From NCBI RefSeq assembly GCF_021021435.1, contig NZ_JAINWI010000004.1, positions 280,702 to 344,701 of the forward strand: a stretch of DNA of 64,000 nt, read 5' to 3'. Numbering within the stretch: position 1 is the stretch's first letter; each line of letters opens with the position of its first letter. The notes beneath the pieces were generated by a model. The model searched no databases. It was given only the letters and a program-made list of their open reading frames with translations, and was not told the origin of the DNA. The stretch is from Seohaeicola saemankumensis. Lineage in GTDB: Bacteria > Pseudomonadota > Alphaproteobacteria > Rhodobacterales > Rhodobacteraceae. The translations under genes were made by a program, and so were the position numbers. This document shows, piece by piece, positions 53,935 through 64,000 of this stretch.

Positions 53935-55299
53935 ATGACACAAGAACAATGGGGACAGCTGCAGCGGAAACTTCTCAGCACTGTGGGGAAAAACAACTAC
54001 GCCAACTGGATCGAGCCACTGGAGTTTGCGGATATCTCGGAAGGAGTTGCTACTTTCCATGTACCGACAAATTTTCTTGGTAACTACGTCTCACAGAATT
54101 TCGGGGATCTGATCCTCCATCAGCTCGCGCAATCGGGGCAGTCTGTGCGGCGTGTCCATTTCAGGGTTCCGGCTGCGTCTGCTGAACGCCCTTTGTCTGA
54201 GGTACAAGCTGTCGCTGCGCCAGAACCTGCGGCCAGTCCGGCCCCCGCAGTAGACCAACTGCCTGGCGCGCCGCTGGACAAGCGCTTTACCTTTGACAGT
54301 TTCGTTGTGGGCAAGCCGAACGAATTGGCCCATGCCGCCGCTCGCCGCGTCGCCGAAGGCGGCCCGGTGACGTTCAACCCGCTGTTCCTCTACGGTGGTG
54401 TCGGCTTGGGCAAGACGCACCTGATGCATGCTATCGCATGGGAATTGCAGACCAAGCGCCCCGATCTGAACGTGGTCTACCTTTCGGCAGAACAGTTCAT
54501 GTACCGGTTCGTGCAGGCCTTGCGCGACCGCAAGATGATGGATTTCAAACAGATTTTTCGTGCTGTCGATGTTCTGATGGTCGATGATGTCCAGTTCATC
54601 GCCGGCAAGGACAGCACACAGGAAGAGTTCTTCCACACGTTCAATGCGCTGGTCGATGGTCACAAGCAAATCATCATTTCGGCAGACCGTGCCCCCGGCG
54701 AGATCAAGGATCTTGAGGACCGCATCAAGTCGCGTCTGCAATGCGGGCTGGTCGTAGATTTGCACCCGACCGATTACGAACTGCGTTTGGGCATCCTGCA
54801 GTCCAAAGTGGACTACTACCGCAGCCAGTATCCGGGTTTGGAGATATCGAACTCGGTTCTAGAGTTTCTGGCACACCGCATCAGCACCAATGTCAGGGTT
54901 CTGGAAGGCGCGCTGACCCGTCTTTATGCTTTCGCAAGCCTTGTCGGTCGCGAAATCACGATGGAACTGACACAAGACTGTCTGGCTGATGTGCTGCGCG
55001 CTTCGGAGCGCAAGATCACGATCGAGGAAATCCAGCGTCGGGTGTCCGAGCATTACAATATCCGCCTGTCCGACATGATCGGTCCCAAGCGTGTCCGCAG
55101 TTATGCCCGCCCGCGTCAGGTGGCGATGTATCTGTGCAAACAGCTGACCAGCCGGTCGTTGCCGGAAATCGGGCGGCGTTTTGGTGGTCGTGATCACACA
55201 ACCGTAATGCATGGCGTGCGCCGGATCGAAGAATTGCGCGTGCAGGATGGCCAGATCGCCGAAGATATCGAGATGCTGCGCCGTACGCTGGAAGCCTAA
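53935..55299 (+). CDS. dnaA: chromosomal replication initiator DnaA
   Basis: AAA+ protein that opens oriC and regulates initiation. 454 aa. Domain I at the N-terminus (QWGQLQRKLLSTVGKNNYANWIE), a variable Ala/Pro-rich linker at about residues 85-110, the ATPase domain with Walker A GLGKT (K160) and Walker B VLMVDDVQFIAGKD, and the C-terminal DNA-binding helix GRDHTTVMHGVRRIEEL. The stop is followed by a GC-rich hairpin and dnaN, the standard order. Confidence 0.97.
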   Translation: MTQEQWGQLQRKLLSTVGKNNYANWIEPLEFADISEGVATFHVPTNFLGNYVSQNFGDLILHQLAQSGQSVRRVHFRVPAASAERPLSEVQAVAAPEPAASPAPAVDQLPGAPLDKRFTFDSFVVGKPNELAHAAARRVAEGGPVTFNPLFLYGGVGLGKTHLMHAIAWELQTKRPDLNVVYLSAEQFMYRFVQALRDRKMMDFKQIFRAVDVLMVDDVQFIAGKDSTQEEFFHTFNALVDGHKQIIISADRAPGEIKDLEDRIKSRLQCGLVVDLHPTDYELRLGILQSKVDYYRSQYPGLEISNSVLEFLAHRISTNVRVLEGALTRLYAFASLVGREITMELTQDCLADVLRASERKITIEEIQRRVSEHYNIRLSDMIGPKRVRSYARPRQVAMYLCKQLTSRSLPEIGRRFGGRDHTTVMHGVRRIEELRVQDGQIAEDIEMLRRTLEA

Positions 55300-55321
55300 G
55301 GCGCGGCATATGGCAATGTCG

Positions 55322-55356
55322 GGCCGTCCCTGTGCCTTTTGCGCGGCAGGACGGCC
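55322..55356 (+). other. hairpin between dnaA and dnaN
   Basis: GGCCGTCC / GGACGGCC, an 8-bp perfect outer stem enclosing a second 4-bp stem TGCC/GGCA, 22 bases after the dnaA stop. There is no T-tract, so it may be an mRNA-stability or partial terminator element separating dnaA from dnaN expression. Confidence 0.5.
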
Positions 55357-55496
55357 TTGACGGGTTTGATTTTCCAGTTGAAGAAGCAGAAAAGCCTTGA
55401 GTGGGCAGGTATTTGGGATACCTTGCCCATCCCGACATGCGACGTGTTTGCCGCTGGCGGCAGGGCAGAAGGCCGGTAACGGATAGGAGCGATGGA

Positions 55497-56615
55497 ATGA
55501 AACTCAGCATCGAACGTGGAACGCTTCTGAAAGCCGTGTCTCAGGCACAGTCGGTTGTCGAGCGGCGCAATACAATCCCGATCCTTGCGAATGTTCTGAT
55601 CGAAGCCGAGGGTAACACGGTGAATTTCCGCGCGACCGATCTGGATATCGAGGTGCTGGACAAGGCCCCTGCTCAGGTTGAACGGGCAGGTTCAACAACT
55701 GTGTCCGCGGTGATGCTGCACGAGATTGTTCGCAAACTGCCGGACGGGTCGCTTGTGACACTGTCGGATGACAGCGCGGCGGGGCGGCTGACGGTGCAGG
55801 CGGGACGGTCGCATTTCAATCTGACAACCCTGCCCAAAGAAGACTTCCCCGTCATGGCATCGTCGGATTACTCCAGCAATTTTAGCGCGCCTGCAGGTGT
55901 TTTGCGACGTCTGTTCGACAAGTCGAAATTCGCCATCTCTACAGAAGAGACGCGCTATTATCTGAACGGCGTGTACATGCATGTCGCAGAATCCGAAGGT
56001 GGCAAGGTGCTGCGCTGCGTGGCGACGGATGGTCACCGTCTGGCGCGGATTGATGCGGAACTGCCGATGGGCGCGGAGGATATGCCCGGTGTGATCGTGC
56101 CGCGCAAAACCGTGGGCGAGTTGCGCAAGCTGCTGGACGATGACGATATGAAAATTGCTGTGTCGGTGTCGGAGACCAAGGTGCGCTTTGCGACCCCTGA
56201 TATCACACTGACGTCAAAGGTGATCGACGGCACATTCCCCGACTATACCCGCGTGATTCCACAGGGCAACACCCGTCGTCTTGAGGTGGATGCCCGCGAT
56301 TTCGCGGCGGCCGTGGACCGTGTGGCGACTGTCTCCTCGGAACGCTCGCGCGCTGTGAAACTGTCGCTGGATGAAGACCGCCTGGTTCTGTCCGTCAACG
56401 CACCCGACAGCGGAGCTGCCGAGGAGGAACTGGCTGTCGCTTATGGTGACGAGCGTCTGGAAATCGGGTTCAACGCGAAATATCTGCTGGAAATCGCCAG
56501 TCAGGTTGATCGTGAGAATGCCGTGTTCCTGTTCAATTCGGCAGGCGACCCGACCTTGATGCGTGAAGGCAACGATCTGTCGGCGGTTTACGTCGTCATG
56601 CCGATGCGGGTTTGA
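55497..56615 (+). CDS. dnaN: DNA polymerase III beta subunit (sliding clamp)
   Basis: Ring-shaped clamp that holds polymerase on DNA. 372 aa from the ATG at 55497, with a TAGGAG ribosome site; a 32-residue upstream extension is rejected. The start MKLSIERGTLLKAVSQAQS, the segment FRATDLDIEVL, and the C-terminal DPTLMREGNDLSAVYVVMPM are diagnostic. About 197 bases separate it from dnaA, and a terminator-like hairpin lies between it and recF. Confidence 0.97.
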   Translation: MKLSIERGTLLKAVSQAQSVVERRNTIPILANVLIEAEGNTVNFRATDLDIEVLDKAPAQVERAGSTTVSAVMLHEIVRKLPDGSLVTLSDDSAAGRLTVQAGRSHFNLTTLPKEDFPVMASSDYSSNFSAPAGVLRRLFDKSKFAISTEETRYYLNGVYMHVAESEGGKVLRCVATDGHRLARIDAELPMGAEDMPGVIVPRKTVGELRKLLDDDDMKIAVSVSETKVRFATPDITLTSKVIDGTFPDYTRVIPQGNTRRLEVDARDFAAAVDRVATVSSERSRAVKLSLDEDRLVLSVNAPDSGAAEEELAVAYGDERLEIGFNAKYLLEIASQVDRENAVFLFNSAGDPTLMREGNDLSAVYVVMPMRV

Positions 56616-56643
56616 CCCGCACGCAACCCTGTCCTGAGCAACG

Positions 56644-56668
56644 AAAGGCCGGGATGTGTCTGGCCTTT
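56644..56668 (+). terminator. terminator-like hairpin holding the recF start
   Basis: AAAGGCC at 56644-56650 pairs perfectly with GGCCTTT at 56662-56668, followed by TT. The 11-base loop contains the recF GTG start at 56656 and its weak ribosome site GGGA. It has the shape of an intrinsic terminator placed on a start codon. Confidence 0.6.
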
Positions 56669-57759
56669 TTCTGACCGAACTGACCCTGTCGCATTTCCGC
56701 TCGCATCGTGCCGGACGAGTGGAACTTGACGGGCGTCCGGTGGCAGTGTTTGGCCCGAACGGGGCGGGCAAGACCAATCTGCTTGAAGCTGTTTCCCTGT
56801 TCTCGCCCGGCCGTGGCCTGCGCCGTGCCAGTGCCGCTGATATGACCCGCCGTCCCGAGGCGCTGGGCTGGAAGGTCACCGGCGTTCTGCGCAGCCTGCA
56901 CCAGATGCACGAAGTCGAGATCTGGGCCGAGAATGACGCAGCGCGCCAGGTCAAGATTGACGGAAAGGCCTCAACGCAACTTGCCTTGGGCCGTATCGCG
57001 CGCGTCCTGTGGTTGATCCCTGCGATGGACAGGCTCTGGATCGAAGGTGCCGAGGGGCGGCGACGGTTTCTGGACCGCATGACGATGAGCTTCATCCCCG
57101 ACCATGCGGAATCGAGTCTGATCTATGAAAAGGCTATGCGAGAGCGCAACCGTCTGCTGAAAGATCAAGTGCGCGACGCCCATTGGTATTCCGCATTGGA
57201 GGCGCAGATGGCGCGATCCGGCGCGGTGATCCAGTCCAACCGGCAGGCCGCGCTTGACATGCTGCGTGCAGCGCAGGCGCAGGCAGCGACAGCCTTTCCC
57301 GTGGCTGAACTGGACCTGCAACAGACCGAAGGCACGATGCCTGCGACAGAGGCAAATTTTCTTGATGCCCTACGCGAAAGCCGGTTCCGCGACCTGGCAG
57401 CGGGGCGCTCACTGGTCGGGCCACATCGCAGCGATCTCTATGCGGTTTATGCGGCCAAGGGCGTGCCTGCGAGTAACTGTTCGACAGGCGAACAGAAGGC
57501 CCTTCTGGTGTCGCTGATCCTCGCCAATGCACGGGCTTTGGCGCAGGATTTCGGTGCGCCGCCCCTGCTGTTGCTGGACGAGGTTGCGGCGCATCTGGAT
57601 GCGGGGCGGCGTGCCGCGCTTTATGACGAGATTTGTGCGCTGAAGGCGCAAGCGTGGATGACCGGAACCGGACCGGAGTTATTCGACACAATCACCACTC
57701 GGGCGCAAATGTTCGAAGTGACAGAAGAGGCTGGAACCTCGGTGATTTCGGCGCAATAA
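56656..57759 (+). CDS. recF: DNA replication and repair protein RecF
   Basis: SMC-like ATPase that loads RecA at gaps with RecO and RecR. 367 aa from a GTG start. Walker A GPNGAGKT at residues 33-40; the ABC-type signature CSTGEQKALL; Walker B PLLLLDEVAAHLD. The start codon is inside a terminator-like hairpin, which could lower or regulate its expression below that of dnaN. Followed by the LysE-type gene after 42 bases. Confidence 0.96.
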   Translation: MSGLFLTELTLSHFRSHRAGRVELDGRPVAVFGPNGAGKTNLLEAVSLFSPGRGLRRASAADMTRRPEALGWKVTGVLRSLHQMHEVEIWAENDAARQVKIDGKASTQLALGRIARVLWLIPAMDRLWIEGAEGRRRFLDRMTMSFIPDHAESSLIYEKAMRERNRLLKDQVRDAHWYSALEAQMARSGAVIQSNRQAALDMLRAAQAQAATAFPVAELDLQQTEGTMPATEANFLDALRESRFRDLAAGRSLVGPHRSDLYAVYAAKGVPASNCSTGEQKALLVSLILANARALAQDFGAPPLLLLDEVAAHLDAGRRAALYDEICALKAQAWMTGTGPELFDTITTRAQMFEVTEEAGTSVISAQ

Positions 57760-57801
57760 GTCGGTGTGGTGCGACCCCGGACCGTATTGAAAGCCCCATC
57801 C

Positions 57802-58422
57802 ATGACTGTATCTGCAACAGATCTGCTGCTCTATGCGGGCGCCATCCTGATCCTGTTCCTGACGCCTGGTCCGGTTTGGGTGGCGTTGACAGCGCGCGCG
57901 CTGTCGGGGGGCTTTTCCTCGGCCTGGCCACTGGCCGTGGGTGTTGTGCTGGGCGACATCCTGTGGCCGATGCTGGCGATAATGGGCGTGGCCTGGATCG
58001 TATCTGTCTTTGATGGGTTCATGACCGTGATGCGCTATGTTGCTGCGGGAATGTTCCTGTTCATGGGCGTAATGCTGTTCCGCCACGCTGGAGCCACGAT
58101 AGGCACCGACAGCCGTTTGACACGTCCGGGACGGCTGGCAGGGTTTCTGGCGGGTGTGGCCGTGATAGTAGGTAACCCAAAGGCTGTCTTGTTCTATATG
58201 GGCGTCCTGCCCGGCTTTTTCGATCTGACACGGATCACGGCACTGGACATCGCGGCTATCCTTGCGATTTCATGCACGATCCCACTTATGGGTAACCTGC
58301 TGATGGCGCTTTGTGTGGATCGTGCGCGCCAGCTTCTGACTTCTCCTGCGGCGTTGAAGCGGGTCAATATCGTGGCTGGTGTGTTGCTCTGTCTGGTTGG
58401 GGTCGCAATCCCGCTGATATGA
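57802..58422 (+). CDS. LysE family exporter
   Basis: Inner-membrane protein of the LysE/RhtB family, exporting amino acids or related compounds. 206 aa from the ATG at 57802, with about six hydrophobic segments. The family motif LFLTPGPVWVALTARALSGG lies near residues 18-37 and the VVGNPKAVLFYMGVLPGFFD-like segment follows near 125. The substrate cannot be told. It separates recF from gyrB. Confidence 0.9.
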   Translation: MTVSATDLLLYAGAILILFLTPGPVWVALTARALSGGFSSAWPLAVGVVLGDILWPMLAIMGVAWIVSVFDGFMTVMRYVAAGMFLFMGVMLFRHAGATIGTDSRLTRPGRLAGFLAGVAVIVGNPKAVLFYMGVLPGFFDLTRITALDIAAILAISCTIPLMGNLLMALCVDRARQLLTSPAALKRVNIVAGVLLCLVGVAIPLI

Positions 58423-58443
58423 CGCAAAATCTGGGGCAACTGC

Positions 58444-58472
58444 GTGACATTCCCCCCAAGGTTTCGTATAAA
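58444..58472 (+). promoter_or_regulatory. gyrB: sigma70-type promoter of gyrB
   Basis: A -35-like GTGACA (58444-58449) and a -10 TATAAA (58467-58472) with an ideal 17-base spacer, 28 bases before the gyrB start; an AAGAAGGA ribosome site follows. The strongest promoter match I could see in the window. Confidence 0.6.
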
Positions 58473-58484
58473 ATCCGAGAATAA

Positions 58485-60917
<2,433 letters not shown>

Positions 60918-60924
60918 CTGCGTG

Positions 60925-60964
60925 CGGAGCCATGACTTTTGGTCTGGCTCCGCGTTTTGCTTTT
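60925..60964. terminator. terminator between gyrB and the serine hydrolase gene
   Basis: GCGGAGCC / GGCTCCGC, an 8-bp perfect stem with a 14-base loop, then GTTTTGCTTTT. It is placed between convergent genes just after the gyrB stop. Confidence 0.75.
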
Positions 60965-60968
60965 CAGA

Positions 60969-62003
60969 TCACAGACGTGTCTGGCGTGCCGCTGGTATGA
61001 TCGCGTTGTCGATCAGCGCCATGATATCCCCGAAATAGCCACCGCTGCGTGCTGGTCTTGTCGGGTCTGATGTCAGGGCGATTGACAGATCAAGCTCTGG
61101 CGCGATGCAGATCACCTGACCGCCATAGCCGCGGGCCAGTGCATATTTTGTGCCGCCGGTGCTTCCAAGAAACCATCCGTAACCGTAAGCGAGCCCTGAA
61201 AAAGGAGAACTGGTGCGCGGCTCAAGCGATTTTTCTACCCAGTCACGGCTGAGCACCTGTTTTTCGTTCCATTGACCGTTTGCCAGATACAGCTCTCCGA
61301 ACCGCGCCATGCCCACAAGGGTCAGCGCCATCTCATTGCCGCCAAGGTAGCGTCCTTGCGGATCGCGGGTCCATGCGGGGATCTCGATATCCAAAGGCGC
61401 GCCAAGCCTTTCTCTTGCCAAGACCAGCAGCGACTTGTCTGACACAGTGGACAGAACCGCGCCCAGAATATGAAAGCTGCCTGTGGAGTAAAGCATCCGG
61501 CGTCCGGGTTGTGCCACGAATGGTCGCGTTAGTGCATCTGCAACCCAATCACGGCTGCTGATCCAGCCGCCGTAATTGCCACCGGATGTGCGCTCCAGAC
61601 CGGCTTGCATGGTCACAAGGTTTTCCACCGTCAGTGCGGCGACCCGCTCATCGGCCGATGCGGGGATAAGTCGGGGCGCAATATCCGCCAGTGTTGTGTT
61701 CATTGACGGAATCTCGCCCCGGTCCAATGCGGCACCGGTCAGCGCGGCCACGATGGTCTTGGACACAGATTTCACGGGTGCGGCGCGGTTCAAGCCCGGA
61801 CCGCGGAAGGATTCCGCCAGAACCTCGGCACCGTTTTGGCGCACCATCAGCGCGTGGCATTGATCCATGGATCGCGCCTGATCGGCCACGGTTGTCCAGG
61901 GATCGGACTGAGCCAGCGCCGGACTTGCGAGTGCGGAGCAGCCTGTCGCGATCACGTGGCGTCTGGTCAGACGGGGGCCGGGGTTGCGCTTGTCGAAATC
62001 CAT
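60969..62003 (-). CDS. serine hydrolase (class C beta-lactamase-like fold), Tat-exported
   Basis: A 344-aa protein with a twin-arginine signal peptide: LTRRHVIA with R14-R15, then a hydrophobic stretch ending ASPALA. The beta-lactamase/esterase motif SxxK is S79-V-S-K82 in PVKSVSKTIV; a YGYGW segment near residue 265 could supply the tyrosine. Members include esterases, peptidases and beta-lactamases, so the substrate is not settled. It acts in the periplasm. Downstream of the GMC gene on the same strand, 75 bases away. The start at 62003 places the signal peptide correctly. Confidence 0.85.
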   Translation of the reverse strand: MDFDKRNPGPRLTRRHVIATGCSALASPALAQSDPWTTVADQARSMDQCHALMVRQNGAEVLAESFRGPGLNRAAPVKSVSKTIVAALTGAALDRGEIPSMNTTLADIAPRLIPASADERVAALTVENLVTMQAGLERTSGGNYGGWISSRDWVADALTRPFVAQPGRRMLYSTGSFHILGAVLSTVSDKSLLVLARERLGAPLDIEIPAWTRDPQGRYLGGNEMALTLVGMARFGELYLANGQWNEKQVLSRDWVEKSLEPRTSSPFSGLAYGYGWFLGSTGGTKYALARGYGGQVICIAPELDLSIALTSDPTRPARSGGYFGDIMALIDNAIIPAARQTRL

Positions 62004-62078
62004 AAGAACAAAGCTAGCCTTGATAGTGTGTCTTACCATTCAGAACGGCGTGAACACATCTGCGCGGGAGACATAGTG

Positions 62079-63710
62079 TCAGCGCGCTGCAAAACGCGCT
62101 GATGCGCGGCCCCCGCGGATAAGGTCTGAGGCCTTCTCGGCAATCATGATAGTTGGTGCGTTCGTGTTGCCGCCTGTCAGCGTAGGCATGACCGAGGCAT
62201 CCACAACGCGCAAACCCTCGATCCCGTGGACGCGCAATTCGGGATCAACCACTGCCATCGGATCGGTCCCCATCTTGCAGGTGCCAACCGGATGATAGAT
62301 CGTGTCGGCGCGCGTCCGGATGTGATCCTCCCACTGCGCGTCGGTCAGGGTGTCCGGCAGGAACAACTCCTTGTGTCTGTAGCGGTTTATCGCAGGGGCT
62401 TGCATGATGGCACGGGTCATTTTCGCGCCGGCAATCATTGTTTGCAGGTCGCGGTCATCCGACAGGTAACGCGGATCTATTCCGGGGGCGGCCATCGGAT
62501 CGCCGGATTGCAGAAACACAGATCCGCGAGAATAGGGATGCAGCGCGCAGACGTGGCACGAGAAACCGTGGCCCAGATGAAGTTTTCGCGCGTGATCGTC
62601 CACCACCGAAATGACGAAGTGAAGCTGAATATCGGGCTTATCCAGCGCCGGATCTGTTTTGAGAAACCCTGCCCCCTCGGCAAACGGAGTTGCGATCATG
62701 CCCGTCCCGTCCTTGCGCCACTGCCAGATATGTTTCAGCAGGTTAAATGATGCGGTCAGTCCAATCCCGAAATTGTCCGTGTCGTGGGTCTTGTATGAGA
62801 GGATGAAATCCAGATGGTCCTGCAGGTTCTGCCCGACCCCGGGCAATTCATGCACCATGCCAATACCATGGGTCTTGATATCCTCGGGGCGACCAACGCC
62901 CGACAACTGCAGCAGTTGGGGCGAGTTGAAAGCACCACCGCACAGGATCACCTCGCGCCGTGCCTCGACTTTTTTGTCTTCTTTCGCTTGACGATAGGCG
63001 ACGCCCGTGGCCCGCTTGCCTTGGAACAGAATGCGCGTCGCATGGGCTCCGGTCCTGACTGTCAGATTGGGCCGCTGCATCACCGGATGCAGATAGGCTG
63101 CCGCCGCAGAACAGCGCTCTCCGTTGCGTTCCTTGTCGTGGAACTGGGTCACCTGAAAAAGGCCGACACCTTCGGTTTCGCCGGTATTGAAATCGTCGCG
63201 GATGCGGTTCTGCATCTGTGCAGCTGCCTCGACGAAGGCATGGCTGATAGCACGGGGACTTTTCTGGTCCGAGACTTGTAGAGGCCCAGAGCCGCCATGC
63301 TCAGGATTGGCACCGCGTTCGTTATTCTCGGCGCGCCGAAAGTAGGGCAGCACATCGTCCCATGACCATCCGTTGCAACCAAGGTCTGCCCAGCCATCGT
63401 AATCGCTGCGATGCCCCCGCACATAGAGCATGGCATTTATTGCAGACGAGCCGCCCAGGCCCTTGCCGCGAGGCTGGTAGCCTTTGCGCCCCTTCAAACC
63501 ATCCTGTGGAACGGTTTCATAGGCCCAGTTTCCGATCTTGGGACGGCCCGGCAGAACCGCGACAACGGCGGCAGGCGCGCGCACGAATAGATTGGTTCCG
63601 TGGCCCCCTGCCTCCAGCAGACAAACAGTAATATTCGGGTCTTCGGTCAGCCGTGATGCCAGTGTCGATCCTGCAGAGCCACCGCCCACAATGACGTAGT
63701 CAAAACCCAT
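62079..63710 (-). CDS. GMC family oxidoreductase (choline dehydrogenase-like)
   Basis: FAD enzyme that oxidises an alcohol. 543 aa from the ATG at 63710. The FAD Rossmann motif GGGSAG lies at residues 9-14, GMC signature 1 is GLGGSSAINAMLYVRGH, and the C-terminal active-site region has HPVGTCKMG and GGNTNAPTIMIAEK. It resembles choline and other alcohol dehydrogenases; no betB, betI or transport gene is nearby, so choline as substrate is not supported. About 114 bases separate it from the UDP-glucose dehydrogenase gene upstream. Confidence 0.9.
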   Translation of the reverse strand: MGFDYVIVGGGSAGSTLASRLTEDPNITVCLLEAGGHGTNLFVRAPAAVVAVLPGRPKIGNWAYETVPQDGLKGRKGYQPRGKGLGGSSAINAMLYVRGHRSDYDGWADLGCNGWSWDDVLPYFRRAENNERGANPEHGGSGPLQVSDQKSPRAISHAFVEAAAQMQNRIRDDFNTGETEGVGLFQVTQFHDKERNGERCSAAAAYLHPVMQRPNLTVRTGAHATRILFQGKRATGVAYRQAKEDKKVEARREVILCGGAFNSPQLLQLSGVGRPEDIKTHGIGMVHELPGVGQNLQDHLDFILSYKTHDTDNFGIGLTASFNLLKHIWQWRKDGTGMIATPFAEGAGFLKTDPALDKPDIQLHFVISVVDDHARKLHLGHGFSCHVCALHPYSRGSVFLQSGDPMAAPGIDPRYLSDDRDLQTMIAGAKMTRAIMQAPAINRYRHKELFLPDTLTDAQWEDHIRTRADTIYHPVGTCKMGTDPMAVVDPELRVHGIEGLRVVDASVMPTLTGGNTNAPTIMIAEKASDLIRGGRASARFAAR

Positions 63711-63824
63711 ATCCTCACCCCCCCGTGATTGACTCCAAGTCAATCAGAGAAAACAAGAGCAGGTCCAGTAAACATTCGGCTTGGGTCGCAACCTAACCAA
63801 AAGCGTTGCAACGACGACAGACCA

Positions 63825-64000
63825 TCAGTCATCATTGTCAAAGAATCCACCTCTCCCGATGGATGCATATGCTGAAAATCCGGCACGTTTTGCATCGCGG
63901 GGTGAATAGATATTCCGCAGGTCGGCCATATGCGGATGCGCCATCTTGCGTGCCAATCGTTTCAGATCCAGCGCGCGGAATTCGTTCCATTCCGTCAGGA
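63825..64000 (-). CDS. ugd: UDP-glucose 6-dehydrogenase, 3' end (cut by right edge)
   Basis: Only the last 58 codons are in the window. They read LTEWNEFRALDLKRLARKM, then DLRNIYSPRDAKRAGF and YASIGRGG before an acidic end and a TGA at 63825. The TEWNEFR and DLRNIY-GF-SIGR pattern is the C-terminal UDP-binding domain of UDP-glucose/GDP-mannose dehydrogenases, most like UDP-glucose 6-dehydrogenase, which makes UDP-glucuronate for surface polysaccharides. The rest lies outside, so the symbol is likely but not certain. Confidence 0.8.
   Translation of the reverse strand, partial: LTEWNEFRALDLKRLARKMAHPHMADLRNIYSPRDAKRAGFSAYASIGRGGFFDNDD

Overview
The window is chromosomal DNA of a flagellated alphaproteobacterium, most likely a Rhodobacteraceae (Roseobacter-group) species. 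The evidence is the gene order ubiB-ubiE / mutM-enoyl-CoA hydratase-rpsT-dnaA-dnaN-recF-gyrB, the hemD-Mic60-hemY cluster, and alphaproteobacterial flagellar markers (flaF, flbT, a DUF1217 protein, MotE). Most genes have a GC-rich third codon position; two stretches inside the flagellar locus are clearly AT-richer. No insertion sequence, prophage or CRISPR array was seen.

Layout. 1-15.7 kb is housekeeping: the 5' part of argG, ilvA, an HD hydrolase, ahcY, a DUF2853 gene, the leftward operon tsaD-gpsA-yciI-EVE, the rightward hemD-Mic60-hemY cluster, a tRNA-Thr(CGT), and a leftward ABC export operon (ATPase, FtsX-like permease, AttH/lipocalin-like protein).

15.9-47.8 kb is one uninterrupted flagellar locus of 37 genes in blocks that switch strand: motB-flgE-flgK-flgL-flgI (+); fliF-fliH-fliN-fliP (-); fliL-small membrane protein-motE-motA-756-aa unknown-SLT-flhA-fliR-flhB-FliJ-like (+); second FliL-like-flgH-flgA-flgG-flgF-fliQ-fliE-flgC-flgB read from flgB (-); fliI (+); flagellin-flaF-flbT-DUF1217 (-); flgJ-flgN (-); fliK-flgD (+). 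Together they encode rod, hook, L/P rings, MS ring, export gate and ATPase, stator, hook-length control, flagellin and its post-transcriptional regulators. No fliG, fliM or fliD was recognised. Three near-matches to the CtrA consensus (TTAA-N7-TTAA) lie at flagellar promoters, which suggests CtrA control.

47.9-64 kb is a phosphotransferase, ubiE/ubiB, mutM, an enoyl-CoA hydratase, rpsT, a 506-bp gene-free dnaA leader, dnaA, dnaN, recF, a LysE exporter, gyrB with a good sigma70-type promoter, a Tat-exported serine hydrolase, a GMC oxidoreductase, and the 3' end of a UDP-glucose dehydrogenase gene cut by the right edge. No cluster of DnaA boxes was found, so oriC is not assigned although dnaA is present.

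The best candidates for undescribed biology are the 756-aa exported protein translationally coupled to motA, the FliJ-like gene behind flhB, the second FliL-like protein, and a terminator-like hairpin whose loop holds the recF start codon.
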